A stretch of 64,000 bases of DNA from the NCBI RefSeq assembly GCF_036417845.1, contig NC_089980.1, positions 64,850,501-64,914,500 of the forward strand. The letters run 5' to 3'. Every line of letters starts with the position of its first letter. Within the stretch, counting starts at the first letter, position 1. Positions 25,620 through 38,345 of the stretch are shown in pieces. The notes below the pieces were generated by a model, which did not search any database, was not told the DNA's origin, and saw only the letters and a program-made list of their open reading frames with translations. Source of the stretch: Apteryx mantelli. Lineage: Eukaryota > Chordata > Aves > Apterygiformes > Apterygidae. The position numbers were made by a program, and so were the translations under genes.

Positions 25620-26640
25620 CCTAGCTGGGAGAACCGCCATTTCCCAATAGAATTAAGTCAGTGGTCCATCTAATCCTGTTTCTGACAGTGGCCATTAGCT
25701 GATATTTACAGGAAGTTACAAAAAACTCCAAAATGAAGGAATGAATGCAAGGGATCTCATTATAGAGAAAAATCATTCCTTACTCCAGCTAAATTGTTAT
25801 TAATTTGGCCACAAATGTCTATATCCAATATATTTCAAATTTGTCAGCTAATTATTAGTGGATGTTCTCATTATTCACATAAATATCTTCTTTTTTAAAT
25901 CTTTCAGAGTTCTTGGCTAACTAATATTTTTGCACTGAGTTCCAACGTCTACTTTTGTGTAGTATAAGAAAAATTCCCTGTTGTCAATTTTTAATTTTTT
26001 AACAAACTTCTGTGGTTTGGTTCTTAAATTACAAGGTATAAAATAGACTCATGTTCTTGACCTTCACTTTTTCAATATTATTGGTATATAAATGATGCCT
26101 CTTTACTACATATCTTTCCTGAACAGTGTAGACCTACTCTTTCCAATGTCTTTTCATAGTCTTCATAATTAGGTAAGAATCTCCCTACCTATTTTCATTT
26201 TACAATCCTTTTTAGAGTGGCAAATTTCAGTCTCAATTCAAGATGTCATTAGCATCTTTCTACATTCTAGAGTCAATTCTATTGATTGTTTGTGCACAGT
26301 AACTATTTATTTGTTTGATGTTGCCAAACAAGCATAGGTTGTCCCTAAGTTTCCTACAGGGATGTTGCTGGTAATTTAAAACCTGAAAATGCATATTCAT
26401 ATTTGAAAATTTCCCATTCCAGGTATTTATTAGTTTACCAACATTCTATTTTTCTGGTCATATAGCTAGTCTTAGCTTTGTGATGTCTCCTGACTGATTT
26501 TCTAGATGTCTTTTCCAGATCATTAATAATTATATAATATATCAATACATACATTGAACATCTCTTGCAACATTCTGTTAGAGTCCTTTTTGTTTAATTT
26601 ACTACTCATTTCTGCCACTTCTTACTTTCCTTTTTTGTCT
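25620..26640 (-). mobile_element. Ancient CR1-type LINE 3' fragment
   Basis: Minus-strand remnant of an old CR1 (CR1-X/Y or L3-like) family. The plus strand reads as the complement of its 3' end (AGAACCGCCATTTCCCAATA, GTCAGTGGTCCATCTAATCC, TTCTGACAGTGGCC near 25632-25695). Further along come the phrases TTTTGCACTGAGTTCCAACG (near 25930) and TTCCCTGTTGTCAATTTTTA (near 25975), which resemble the long 3' UTR of that family, then a CATTAATAATTATA patch near 26520. Highly diverged; the right edge is a guess. This rests on remembered consensus phrases, not an alignment. Confidence 0.6.
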
Positions 26641-29600
26641 CTTAGGTTTAGTCCATGACTTCTTCTTTTTTTTTACATAATAGCTGTTCAGATGGACTTC
26701 ACTAAAGACTGAAAAGATAAACCAAGTCGTCCTTTATCCATTGTTCCTTTGATAGCCTGCATTTCACTAAAGTATTCATAGTAGCAAAGGTGTTTATATT
26801 GGGCTTTCATTGACTTTACTTGATTTCTTTTCTGTTAAAGGTAAAGTAAGTGCATCTCTACCTTGAGGCTGTTCTCAGCATCCCTGATAATGTCAAGAAA
26901 GCAGATCTTTGTTGTCTGTGAGCAACCACTTAAAATAATTCCTACATGTACAGAGATTTCAGAAAAGAAATACTGCTCTTTTCTTTTAGAACAATCTCCC
27001 ATGATGTTTAAAGATTTGTGTATATGATATATCAACTCAGATCTATTATTTTCATTTCTGTTATATATATTTTTTTTCTTGCTGTGTTGTTTATCATGTG
27101 GTAGGAAGGAAAAGAAGTTCATACCCTACAGTGAGAAAAGGGGAAAATGGATATGGTAAAAGACATGGAAAAAATTTTTCTTTTTTAAGCCTAACTTAGG
27201 CAGCATGGAGGAACTAGGCCTTTCAAAGAGGTTTATTAAGATTTGTAATTTGTGTTCACAAAATTTATATATATGCACAAAGGGCAGCATGGAGGAGACC
27301 CTTGAAAGCAAATAGTAAAAATTAGGAATAGGAGTATCAGAAAATAATTCAGATATGCAGGGAGGTACAGAGTCTTACAGAACTTGAAAACGCTAAGAAA
27401 GTGCTTGAAGTTGAAGTAATAATGGATAAAGAATCAGCAGGGATAAAGAGGAAGAAGGATATGACCATAAACAAGGGGCAAAGATGATGACTTGTGTCTT
27501 GCTGCTGTGTTGTTTCTGTGAGAAAATAGTTTTAAAGAAGCCAGAGAGATATTGCATTGGTTATCATGGGATGGGGACTGGAGAAAGGGACACACACGTG
27601 GGGAGGGTAATAGATTTTTGTGATACTGAGAAAGAAGAGGATGTAAAATTGGAGCCGGCCTTGATGTGGAGATGGAGCTGGGGGGAGAAGTCAAATGCAC
27701 TACATTTGTTGCTGGTATAAATTGCATCAGATGTATGAGTAATGTGATGTTCTGGGAGCTAGACCAAGGAGTCTGATTCTTCACACGTTAACTGAAGACA
27801 GGCAATGGTACACTCAAGACAGCTAAGAGATGGTCCAGGGTCCAGGGTGAAGGGTAGCAGACTTACAAATCAGCATCTAGAGGCAGTAGCTTTAACTATG
27901 TGAAAAGATGTCTCACAAGAGATTTGAAGTGCAAAGTTCCTTCAGGATGCACCAGAATAAAGTATGAAGGACAAGGAACCAAATGGGAAGACAAAAAGAA
28001 TGGACAGCCAGGAAAGAGAAAAGCCAAGAATGTATAACATCTGATACTGCTCCTGATGATTACCTGACATCTGCTGGTATAGCAGGCAAACATTTTGAAT
28101 CTTTAGTCACCCCTGTTACAGGACAATTCTCAAATTTTATTCAAATTTACACAAATTCTGTCAATAAAACCTTTTCTGGTTAAAAGGTTTTCATAAAACT
28201 GAAAGTCATTTTTTAATGCTTTTCCCCTGGATTTGCAAGTATCACATGTATCTTCTCATCAAAGCAATAAAAGGAACAGTTGGGGGGCATGAATGTTGAG
28301 TAAAACAATTCTAACCATATTAAGAGAAAAATGCATAAAAATATGTGTGGATGTGGGGGAACGTTACATTATCTTTTGCATTGTTCTCACTCATGTAATA
28401 CCATAACAATTGAGATCAGCTGAAGCACTCATACTCACAATTTCTTGGTCAATCAGGCAGGAGCTGAAGGCAGAGACCGCTGCCAAAAGATCTTCAATCT
28501 CCGTTAATCCACTGGAGCTAGAAGTCACTGACCTCCAGGTTACACTATTTTTTTCTTCAGTTGCATAGTTTGTGTTATATAAAAGGAAAATCTAGTTCGT
28601 TCTGACTGGAGAGGATGTCATATCTTAAATTGCTTCAACTCGTACATTTATTTCACACACACTACACATTGCATGTAACTACTTCAGAAGTTAAATATTA
28701 GGCAGTGGTAATTATGATCTTTCTCAAAACATATGAAAAACAAAGCAGAATCTATTTTGCTTTTCCTCATTTATGCTCTTTGCTTAATTTTGATATTTTC
28801 CAACATGATAATAAATTAGCACACTTTGTTTCTGTTAACTTTTAGTGTTTTTTACTTCTGCCGTGCGTGAGCTTCACTGTTTGAACTATCCTGCGGTTTT
28901 TGGGTAGCAAGCGCTCTGCGGGGAAAGTTTGTTTGAAAAACATTTCCATTTTTCATATATTTATTTATTCTAGTTATGTTTTTAAAGGAAGCATTTCTCT
29001 CTGCTTTCACCTTGATGAAAGCGCTTTCTTTATTGTTTCTTTATTGATAACTTCCCACTTCAAAGAAAACTACCATTAGACTGCTCACATAATTCTCTTT
29101 AGAGACTGAGAAAAAACAAGCTGCTGTATATGACAGATGAGAGTTATACTCTCAACTGCTGAATGCAGAACTGGTATTCATTCAACTACTACAGTGATGA
29201 CAGTATAAGAACCTATACAGAACAGAATAGGGAAACAAGGTAAAATTATTATTTCACCTAAACATTTTCATAGCGCATAGATACCCCGCTTTCAAAAGGT
29301 GTGAGGGAGAACACACTATTCTTTGGCATTGTCTGAACAGTCTCATGTACAGAATTTTTTAGGGCAATGTTTGTTAATGCTTTTATTTTGCATTTGGGAA
29401 GAAATGAAGTTTTATCATAGTATAATTCTAATGTGTTTTTTACTGGAAAGATTCCTGTTCAAGTCCTCACCTGAAAGCTCTAGGGTCATAGGTGTCGTAA
29501 ATCTGGATTTAGAGATATATCTTATTGAATTTATGCATAAATAAGGATATTTCCAAGGCCCTTGAAAATACTATCCCATGGCCTAAATTCCTGAATCCGA

Positions 29601-30785
29601 AAAGCTGTGTTTAGTGCAGGTTCGGTGAGGGAGAAAAAGATATGTCAAGACACCTAATAAAAGATAGAGCAGCCTCAAGACTCTTCTTAAGTATGTGGTG
29701 GCCTATAATGGCTCTAGGGAATTCCTGAAATACAGTGTCTCCAAAACTGATTGGAGTAGCCAGAAGGAAGTCTGTAGAGGTGGACATAGCATCTAATATA
29801 TGAGAAATTCTTAAATATCCAGATAGGAATTGGAGAAACATGTAAATGGTAGAAATGTAAGTGATCCAATGTCTAGCCTAGCCTAGCCTTCAATAAATTC
29901 TTGATGTATTTGCTCAATTTCAAGGGAATGAACTACACTAAAAGGTAGTGCTAGAGACTATACACTATTTCTAATAAGACTGGGGAACAAAGATATTAGC
30001 AACAGTGGAATAAGAAGAGCAAAACGGATTTTGGATGCAGCATTTCTTTCATCTTCAAATGTACAAAGACACTTCTCCAAATCCATTTTAGACATACAAT
30101 GCACAATAAAGAGCAAATAAAAGAAGACTGCTTGTTTGCACTTATTTGTGATGACTCATCACAAGTCCTGTTTCCCTTCTTGCCACTTGTGAAGTCACTA
30201 TGCAGCGCTGGAAATAAATATGAGTACTCTATTTAAGTGGCAAGAACCATGTAGTCAAATGAAAATATATAACAAGTGAGACAGTCTGATTGACACAGAT
30301 CAGAGAAACACAGGTTTTATTTATTCTTAAATCAGCCCCCACAAAAATAATGGACTGTCCTGTTTGGGAATCAGAAAACAGAGAACCAAAGGCTCTTTAA
30401 ATTTATTTCTGTAATAAGAAGTAACCGACATTGCATGATGTAAATCTTGAACTCATTTTCACATTAAGTGAAACAAAGTATCACTCACATTACATAACTG
30501 TTACCAGATTTTCCAATTTTAAATTTTGGAATTGGGCAACATTACACAATTTTCCCCCAAAATCATTCTAGGAATATGGATGCATGTAAAAGCTAAATAT
30601 ACACTAAGGGAGTAACTCACTTAAATTTGACATAAAGATTATTTATGAGATAAACTTTTTTAAAAATTTTGCTTTTGCTGAACTTTTAGACAAAAATAAA
30701 GTCATGACATATAAGAAAATTTCTGTGTGACATATATTAAAACTGTCCTTCAGACAGAAATAGCTATTCTGGATGTTGGCATGAG
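26641..30785. other. Intergenic DNA, no gene recognised
   Basis: AT-rich unique sequence. No coding exon or RNA gene supported. About 28850-29040 contains a few retained CpGs (CCGTGCGTGAGC, GCAAGCGCTCTGCGGGG) in otherwise AT-rich DNA and could be a conserved element. A three-copy TAGCC repeat lies at 29874-29888. The purine-rich stretch 27480-27720 has a 78-codon frame without recognisable content. Confidence 0.45.
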
Positions 30786-31006
30786 AATGTCAGGGTGCAG
30801 AGGGTACCCCCAGCTGCCCCGTCCCTGCCCACCTCCTGGGCCGTCAGTCGCTGCCCCATGATGCCGCAGCGGTGCCGGCTCCAGCTCCGCCACGACCCTG
30901 TCCCTGCCTGGCCACGGGCCCCCGACCCCCACCCTGGCCTCGGCCTGGCCCAGGCCGGCCCCACCCATGGGGAGCTGCTGGCCCCCACGGGGCTCTGGCA
31001 GAAAAT
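30786..31006. other. Isolated GC-rich block of unknown origin
   Basis: About 220 bases of strongly GC-rich, CpG-containing DNA, abruptly bordered on both sides by AT-rich sequence. Frames on both strands stay open through it (30750-31010 minus, 86 codons; 30795-31013 plus, 72 codons), but that is expected where stop codons are rare. The conceptual products are Pro/Gly/Ala/Arg-rich with no domain I know. It does not look like CR1 or an LTR. It could be a templated insertion, a fragment of a GC-rich exon or promoter from elsewhere, an unknown repeat, or a lone orphan CpG island. Confidence 0.5.
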
Positions 31007-33264
31007 GCACTAATGTATCAAACTGTATTTACAAAGAAACCTTCATGACCCAGAGTTACTGCAGTTTAGTATTTATTATTTAGATTACACAAGAGCTGGA
31101 GTGCTTTCTAAAACATCAGCTGCCTTTTTTGCCTTAAAATTTCCACAATCCAGGGGCTACTTAACCTCAGTAAAAAGCAACACACTTTTTGCTCTGAGGG
31201 AAACAAGAAACAGAGTGAGACTTACTAAGACAAAAAGAAAAAACATCTCATGAATCTGACAGGGATTCAGAGCTCTAAATTTCTAGTTCTATCTGAAGCC
31301 TCCTGGGTAATTTGGGACAAATGACTATGGTGTCTATACAAAAGTTTGTACCCTGTGATTGTGTTGGCTAACAACATGTTAATTCTACCACAATAGTTCT
31401 ATACAATGCCTCAAAATTGTTAGAGTAGAGCTATTTTCTTTACAGGTAAAGGAAAAAAGCTGTATCATCCAATGCAAATTGAAGAGCTTCCAGTATAGTG
31501 TCTGTTTAGAATATTAACTCAAAATGGACAGAAAGAATAGATAATAAAAAGATCCTAAATTAGGCACAACTATATGAAGCAATAGAAATCATGCCAAACA
31601 CTTGTATAGTTAACATAGCATGGCTTTTTTTGTCTGTGCATCTCAACTTCCAGTTCATAAAATGCAGATAATCTCTTACCTTGTAAGTCTTGCCTAGAGA
31701 GACAGGACTTTGTCCCAATTAACTTTCTCCTACTGTTTCTCAGAAAGTGTCTTTTTAGCCTTATCATCTACTTGGATATGTGCTATAAATGGTATGTATA
31801 ATTAATAAATAATTGTCTCAATTAGGGTTTCAAAAAGTCTTAGATTAAGATACCAGTTGGATCTAAATCCTAGTCTAAAGAAGCTTACTGACTAGCATCA
31901 TGGGACAGAATCTAAAAAAACGTGAAGAATGGGAGTCAGACTCCTTGACTTTAGTAAGTTTAGAACCCCTCCTGCTCATTCTAGGCTTCTCCTACCCATT
32001 TGTCTTGCTACCCATTTGCTTCCTCTTAAACAATTATTTGCCTTGTTAACTTCAAATACAGAGCAGAGCTTATGTTTTTCTTAAATTTGGGGGTACTAGC
32101 TGAGACTTTCTCTGGAAAGTGTCACCTGTCCTTGCATTTAACCTACTATTTCACAGAGGGAGGTATACTGTTTAATACACTTGGAATGCAGCTAAAACCA
32201 TATACTCTGAATACTCTTGTTTTTATAGGAAATCTTCAAATTGTCTTGAAATGTGAAATTGCTCTGCCCAACTGAGGTTATTAGGAAATTAAAATATATA
32301 TTTAGCATTAGTAATGCTGGATTCATGGTTGCAAGAAGTGTCTATATTCACAGAAAAGCGGTAACATTTGGATCTGATATCACTAAAGGGATAGCCTGTT
32401 TGATTGCTTTCTTAGTCTTGCAGTTTATCTAATTCATCAATTTAAAGTAACAAGAAAAAATACCAGTGAAATACTAGCCATTTTTAACAAAAGACTAATG
32501 TTCCTGTAGTCTAAATGAGTATTTGTCTAGATTGTTAAACTACTGTACAGTAGGAATCCCCTTCCAACTAAAGCTTTGTAATTACAATGACAGTAATAAA
32601 ATAGGTGAGCACTTTTTTTCTTGTAGTGGGTAGTCACTTAAAACGACTCATTGACGAAAGATCCTCTGTCTGAAATGCTACACTTTGTACAAAATATTAT
32701 ATATAAACAGATCATTATATTCGAAAGACCTTTTCAAAATTGCAGCACTATAATTGTGTTTAAGAATGGATAAATTAGTTTTGTCCATCATATTTTGGCT
32801 TTAATTCGTTTAGTTCCAGAAAACCCTTCCTCACTTGGCAGACATTCATACTTCATCTTAATTTGACTATTTTATAAAGCTTGTGTTGATTTCACTTATA
32901 ATATTTTGCTGCCTTTTAATGGAGACAGATTGTATTTCACATTTTGTTTCATTCTGTTATGCAGGTCTCAAAGTGACACCGTAAGAAGAAGCACTTGTAT
33001 TATATTTGGCTAAACACCATAAAATGTGTATGGTAAATACATAGGAAACAATATTAATTATTCAGTGATGTAAAGTATCAGTGCATATTTTTTATATATG
33101 GATAAAAGCTTCACCTTGTTTAAAACCTATTCTGGCTGTATTAGCATTGTATGTCTAAAGCTTTAATTCTGGGATAGGCTTACTGTTAATGAGAAAATGG
33201 AGAAATGCAGCACACGGGATATGAAATTGTAATTTAATTTTGTAGTAATGCAAAAAACAAAAGT
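31007..33264. other. Intergenic DNA, no gene recognised
   Basis: AT-rich sequence with no supported coding exon. A weak MIR-like phrase may occur near 31255-31330 (TCTAGTTCTATCT ... TAATTTGGGACAAATGAC), too diverged to call. The interval 32600-33200 is AT-rich with many homeobox-like cores but gives nothing firm. Confidence 0.45.
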
Positions 33265-33425
33265 TGCAGAATCTTCATCTTTGGAGACATTTAAAAACTG
33301 GACGTGACCCTGAGTAATCTGATCTATGAAGTTGATTCTAACTTAAAGCTCTGAGTGGAGGGTTGGACCAGATGACCTCCAGAGGTCCCTTCAAACCTCA
33401 GTTATTCTGTGCTTATATGATTCTG
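33265..33425 (+). mobile_element. Old CR1 LINE 3' tail, short fragment
   Basis: Plus-strand CR1 terminus. GCAGAATCTTCATCTTTGGA and GACATTTAAAAACTGGACGT correspond to the end of ORF2 (ESPSLEIFK-like), followed by GGGTTGGACCAGATGACCTC and CAGAGGTCCCTTCAAACCTC and a decayed octamer tail (TTATTCTGTGCTTATATGATTCTG). It is 5' truncated to about 160 bases, as is common for CR1. Confidence 0.88.
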
Positions 33426-33844
33426 CATTAATATGTTTCAAGTACCTATTAAATCTAATTGCAGAAGCAAAATGACATAATGTAAGTAATAATGCAAATT
33501 TTGTATTGATGGCAAGTATATCACACCATCAGTTCAGTTAAGCATGCCTTCTGATGTAGCTTAAGTTTATGCATGTTCTAAAGTAGGTGTGCAAATGGCA
33601 TTGAAGGGAACATAGGGTTAATTACATCTTGAAGTGGTGGCCTAAATCCAGGCTAAAATTGGAAATTCCTTAGAATCATTGCTTGTAATTTAGCTTTGGC
33701 ATCTAAAGAAACAGCCACAACATATTAAGCAAACTTAAATGTTGCAAATACATATCAAATTTATTACATGTTCCTATTGTACATCATTTTTAACGTTTTA
33801 CTTCTACTAGCAGTATCTGAATAATGATTTTATTACAAATACAC

Positions 33845-34276
33845 TGTGACTGCAAGGCAGGCAAGAGAGAGTCAGATACCAGCAGAGAGAGACACTCAAA
33901 GCTCATGAAGGGTTAAACAGGATAGATTTAATAAAGGACTTTTACACTCCAAACTGTGTGGGAAGCCCCAGGAACCACGCGAAGGGGTCACCGATGGGAG
34001 GCTGCTGAATGCGTGGGTCGGATACACAGGTCAGACGCCCAGGCAGGACTCGACTCATTGTATCCTAAGGGCCCCTTAAATCTACTAGAACTATTTCCTT
34101 ATCTCAGCTATGCTAACCTTGAGAAACTACTGTACGGGAAGCAGCTAGACATTGTTGACAAAACGGAATATGCATGCCTGGCCCTGATTGGAAGTGTGTA
34201 GTTTCACACGCTGGGCCTGCTACCACGTACTCTGCCAGTCACTGACTCCTCGCCAGCTCTTCCGCAGGTGTTCTCA
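33845..34276 (-). mobile_element. Solo-LTR-like block (endogenous retrovirus LTR)
   Basis: About 430 bases, richer in GC and CpG than its surroundings, with LTR architecture when read on the minus strand. It begins TGAGAACACC (34276 downward) and ends GCAGTCACA (33845). A GATTTAAG TATA-like box is at 34075-34082 and an ATTAAA poly(A) signal at 33927-33932, about 150 bases downstream, leaving roughly 80 bases of putative U5 with pyrimidine-rich CTCTCTCT-type sequence. No internal retroviral genes, primer-binding site or clean target duplication were seen, so it would be a solo LTR. The boundaries and family are uncertain. Confidence 0.5.
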
Positions 34277-37200
34277 CTAGATATGCAAAGATCAAAACCC
34301 CCCAAAATCACTAGTTCAAGTGTAAGATGAATCCCTACATAAGAAAGTATCCATAAAAATATTATTAGTTAGGAATGGAAGAAATTGACAAAGAATCAGC
34401 TCCAAAGCAGGAGAGATGTGGATTTTAGGAGCCTAAGTGCAAAACTGCACTTCAAAACCACTCATTCAGTGGCTGCCTAGCCCTGGCAGTGCTTAGCCAT
34501 GATAAGAAAACAAAAATTTTAATTCAGAAACCCAACCTTCCACCTAACAAATAGACACAATCCACAGGAAAATGTCAGGGAAAGACAACCTATCTTCCAC
34601 TTGCTGATTTTTTTCCCAAAAGGAATGGAGATGCCAGAAGAAGATGCAGCAAACAGTATCCTCTTGGAAGGGAGGAATCCTGGGTTATGAACGTTGCTTC
34701 TAAGATTGTTTATGCATTTTACACTAGAAAATCTTGAACAAAGAAAAGGAAATACTCTGCCACCAAAACCGCCTGTTTTGTTAGCACAAAGATTAATTTA
34801 AAGGGTTCAGGAAAGCTGAGAATGCTATTGTAACTAAAGCATGAAGTTGGGAGAGAACAGAGGCTAGGGGTTGGAATACCTCTGCTCTTAACATCAAGCT
34901 GGCCCAGGCTCAAGTATAATGGAACATAGAAAGCAGAGTAAATTGACAGCCTGCATGAACCAGAGAACTGTGCATTTTTAGTACAACGTAAGAACAAAAT
35001 TAATTAAGTGCCTACACTGCCCAAAGAAGATTTGGATAAGCAGAAAAAAAAATTACTCCTTCAGACTGATAAATGTACAGGGTTAGTTGGAGCCAAATCA
35101 GTCAGACTGTGCTGCTAGGATGACCTAACTTTAGGTACTGAAGACACAGCTGAAAAATAAAGAAAGTAAATTCATACTTCAACAACCAATGTATGCTGCA
35201 AACCTTTAGTACTTGTCTACACTACGCTAGCTCAGCTGAGCTGAATATGCAGGAAACTTTGGTGCATTCTCTTGAGCAACAGACTGTGCCCTCTCTCTGC
35301 CATGCAAGTCCATACAGCCTAGTGACATAAGCTGTCAGTTACACTGCTCCATGGGTCTTTAATAAAAGGTCTTTAATAATCTGGGAGCCTGTCAAAGACC
35401 ATACTGGTTTCCAGATGCAGGAGTTCATCGCATTGGTACAGGCATGGTCAATCAGGATGTTTCTGAAAAAGGTGACTTTACAAACAGTTGACAGTTCATT
35501 TCCATCTGAGGTTATGGTAAGCACTATCAGCTTTTTCCCAGGAGCCAACCAGTTAAGACAGTCTTCATTTCCTTCTTGTTTATGGTTTACTCAAAGTAAG
35601 TTGCAGAAGCATCAGAGCTCACCTGTAGCTCGAAGTCCTCCTTAGAGTTTGTCATCAATACAGACTATTGGCCAAAAGAACAAAAAAAAGAAAGAAAATC
35701 ACAGATGTTTGTTTGGCAACAGCTCTCAGTCTAGAGAGTTTGAGCAGTTTCCCAGAAGCCAGGAAAGATTCCAAAACTCACTTGGAGCTGCCCTGTCCAA
35801 TACATTTGAGTAGAACAACCAGAATAGGATTAGTTCAAAAATGTTTTCCAGATTCTTTCTATTTATGGCAAAGAAATATTTGGCTAGGTCCCAGTTGTTT
35901 CTGACTCTGAAGTGTGAGTGACTGAAGCACCATTTAAGAAGTTCTCAGGAAGGATAAGCATCTTAAGTCAGTCTCCAAAGCCTGGATTGACTGACTCTGT
36001 CTAAAGGTTTAGTGAGGTTAGAGGCCAAGCAGAGATTTTGAGGACACTTTTGATGGTCCTTTTTTCATCAAAAAATAGTGCAATAATTATTATGGTGTGC
36101 AAATCACCTGGAGCACACTGCCTTCTCCGGATACAGCCACCAATAACACTTTGGGGCTGCTTATATGCAAGCTAATGACAAATACTGCCAGTGGCCCTGT
36201 ACTCGTCACTTTACTACCTACCTATTGCTCCAGGATTACTCCACCAAATCTTAGCATACATTATGACTGAGTGGGTTATACTCACTGTGGCTTGTGTAGC
36301 ACCACCACCATTCTCTCTTCTCTTCATGCTAACACTCCAGCGGTTTGCTACCAAAAAAAAAAAAAAAGAGCACAGTGATGGCTGCACTCTGCAGTTGTCC
36401 ATAAAGTTAGTATGACTATCCTGAGGCAAAGGACCCAATAAGTGCAGTCTGACCTACAGCAACTAACAGTCTGTGGGATCACACTGGTATGTAGGTCAAC
36501 ACTGTACCATGCCTCAAATGCCTATAAGGAAGAGTGGTTGCTTATATGGTATCTGTAGCATACCGATTTCAGAAATGAACAAGTGAGCTTCTCTCTCCCT
36601 TTCTAAGAGCAGTAAATAAGGGGATCAGTTAGGTAAGTTAGGCAAAGATGACTTAAGTCAAGCAGATACATTTGACATACGGGACAGGGATTTTCTATGG
36701 CCAATTAAGACGCACTGCTGGGCTGAGTGAGCCATGAACATTTTACAGCAGCTCTGTAACAGCTGGAACTCTGAGACAGCTGAGCACAGAGATGTTGCAA
36801 ACTAGTTGGGTCAGACTGCTTCTTCCCCAGCAATGTAAGACATTTGGGCTTTGGACTGGTGTATAAAACACTGGCAAGAGATTTCAGATATTAAAGGCCG
36901 GAAGGTCTGAGCAGGCAAAACGAAATAAGGAGGTTTGGCAGAGGCAGTTTAATTTGTAAACAGAGGATGTGGTTATTGGGTAAGAGCTGCTCTGAAATAC
37001 AGATCAGCAGAAACTCTGAAATATAGCAGCTAAATCCTAAGAGATGAGATAAGGAGGATGTTTGCTGAACTATAAAATTAAAGGCCTGCTACAGCTCCCA
37101 TTGAAGTCCCAGTGTGAGGGGAGGTTACTGCTTATTTTTTACAGAAGCTGGAATTAAAGTCCCAGAAAACACTGATTTGTTGAATGGCATCAACCAGAAA

Positions 37201-37289
37201 GTGTGAGGGAAGAGAATTGCTGTTGTCTCAACCTTGCATTTATTGTACTACATCATTTGCATAAAATGTTAATGTTTTTGCAAGCATTG

Positions 37290-37400
37290 GTACAATGTTA
37301 CAATAATGATTAAGGTCCTCCTTGTGTCAGGTGCAACTCCAAACAGAAAGTGAAATCCAATCTCTCCTCTAAAGAACTTACGGTCCAGTGAAAAATGCAT
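37290..37400 (+). repeat. Possible ancient amniote interspersed repeat
   Basis: The phrases GTGTCAGGTGCAACTCCAAA and CTCTCCTCTAAAGAACTTAC, ending in GGTCCAGTG, resemble a widespread old reptile/bird repeat with a 'ctgtacaaacac...cccaaagagcttacagtct' consensus as I remember it. Only about 110 bases are recognisable and the class is unsure. Confidence 0.35.
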
Positions 37401-38279
37401 TCAAGGACTGGGTACAAAGAAGTTGGGAAATGATGGTGACTGTAGCATGTAAAAAGAGGGCTTATAAAGACCTTTGTTTTTCAAACTCATCTGCAAGCTG
37501 TGAGGGTTTTTTTGCTGTGAATAATAATATAAATAATGAGACTAGCTGTGACATTAAAGTTAGAACTAGCAGGGTTTGCAGGGCCTCGCCCATATACTAA
37601 CAACAGGACTCAGGTGAACTCTTACTTACATTCTTGAAGTTATACATATACATATATGTCTGACATATACCAATGCCTTTACCTCTAGAGCTAAGTCTTT
37701 ACCATTTAGTCAAACATGGTCAAGTTGCAGAATTTTTCTTCACAGTTTATTGTGTTACAATAAGCCTTTGTCAATAGATGGGAAAATGAGACATTAATTA
37801 TTTCTATAACTTATAAACCACTAGCTAATATATATAATGGGTAATTAAAGACATACTAGAAATACCTACATTGCTCTCTTAAGATTAAATTAATTTTTGT
37901 ATCAGATATCTACTGATCCTTATTTAAGTCTACTTCTTTTATATATTTTTTAGACTTACGCCATCTCTGGAAGCATTCTTCTGCATGTTTACCAAGACGA
38001 TCTGAGGAAGTGTCCAACAGTCCTGGTAATATGAGAGAAAAGCTCTGTAAGTTCATGACTCAATCACCTCATTAGAACATGTACACTGTCTTGGTTTCTT
38101 TTAAATGCTTATACATCATGTACCTGCAGGGAATATGGCTTTAAATTGACATGGTGTTACAGGTCTAAGAGAAGAGGGTGGAATTTTTACTTTTGAGGTA
38201 ACTATTATAGCTGCATCATAACTATTCTGCTGCATTCTGATTACCCCTCAATGTTCCAGTTGTTATTCTTTTAGTCTTT

Positions 38280-38345
38280 GCTAATACATTTACTGTGCTA
38301 ATAAATACATACATGCTAATAAATACATTTACTGTGCTAATAAAG
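38280..38345 (+). repeat. Two-copy tandem duplication, about 35-bp unit
   Basis: The string ATACATTTACTGTGCTAATA appears at about 38285 and again at about 38324, with GCTAATAAATACAT between them. The two copies differ by a small indel. A local tandem duplication without known function. Confidence 0.8.
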
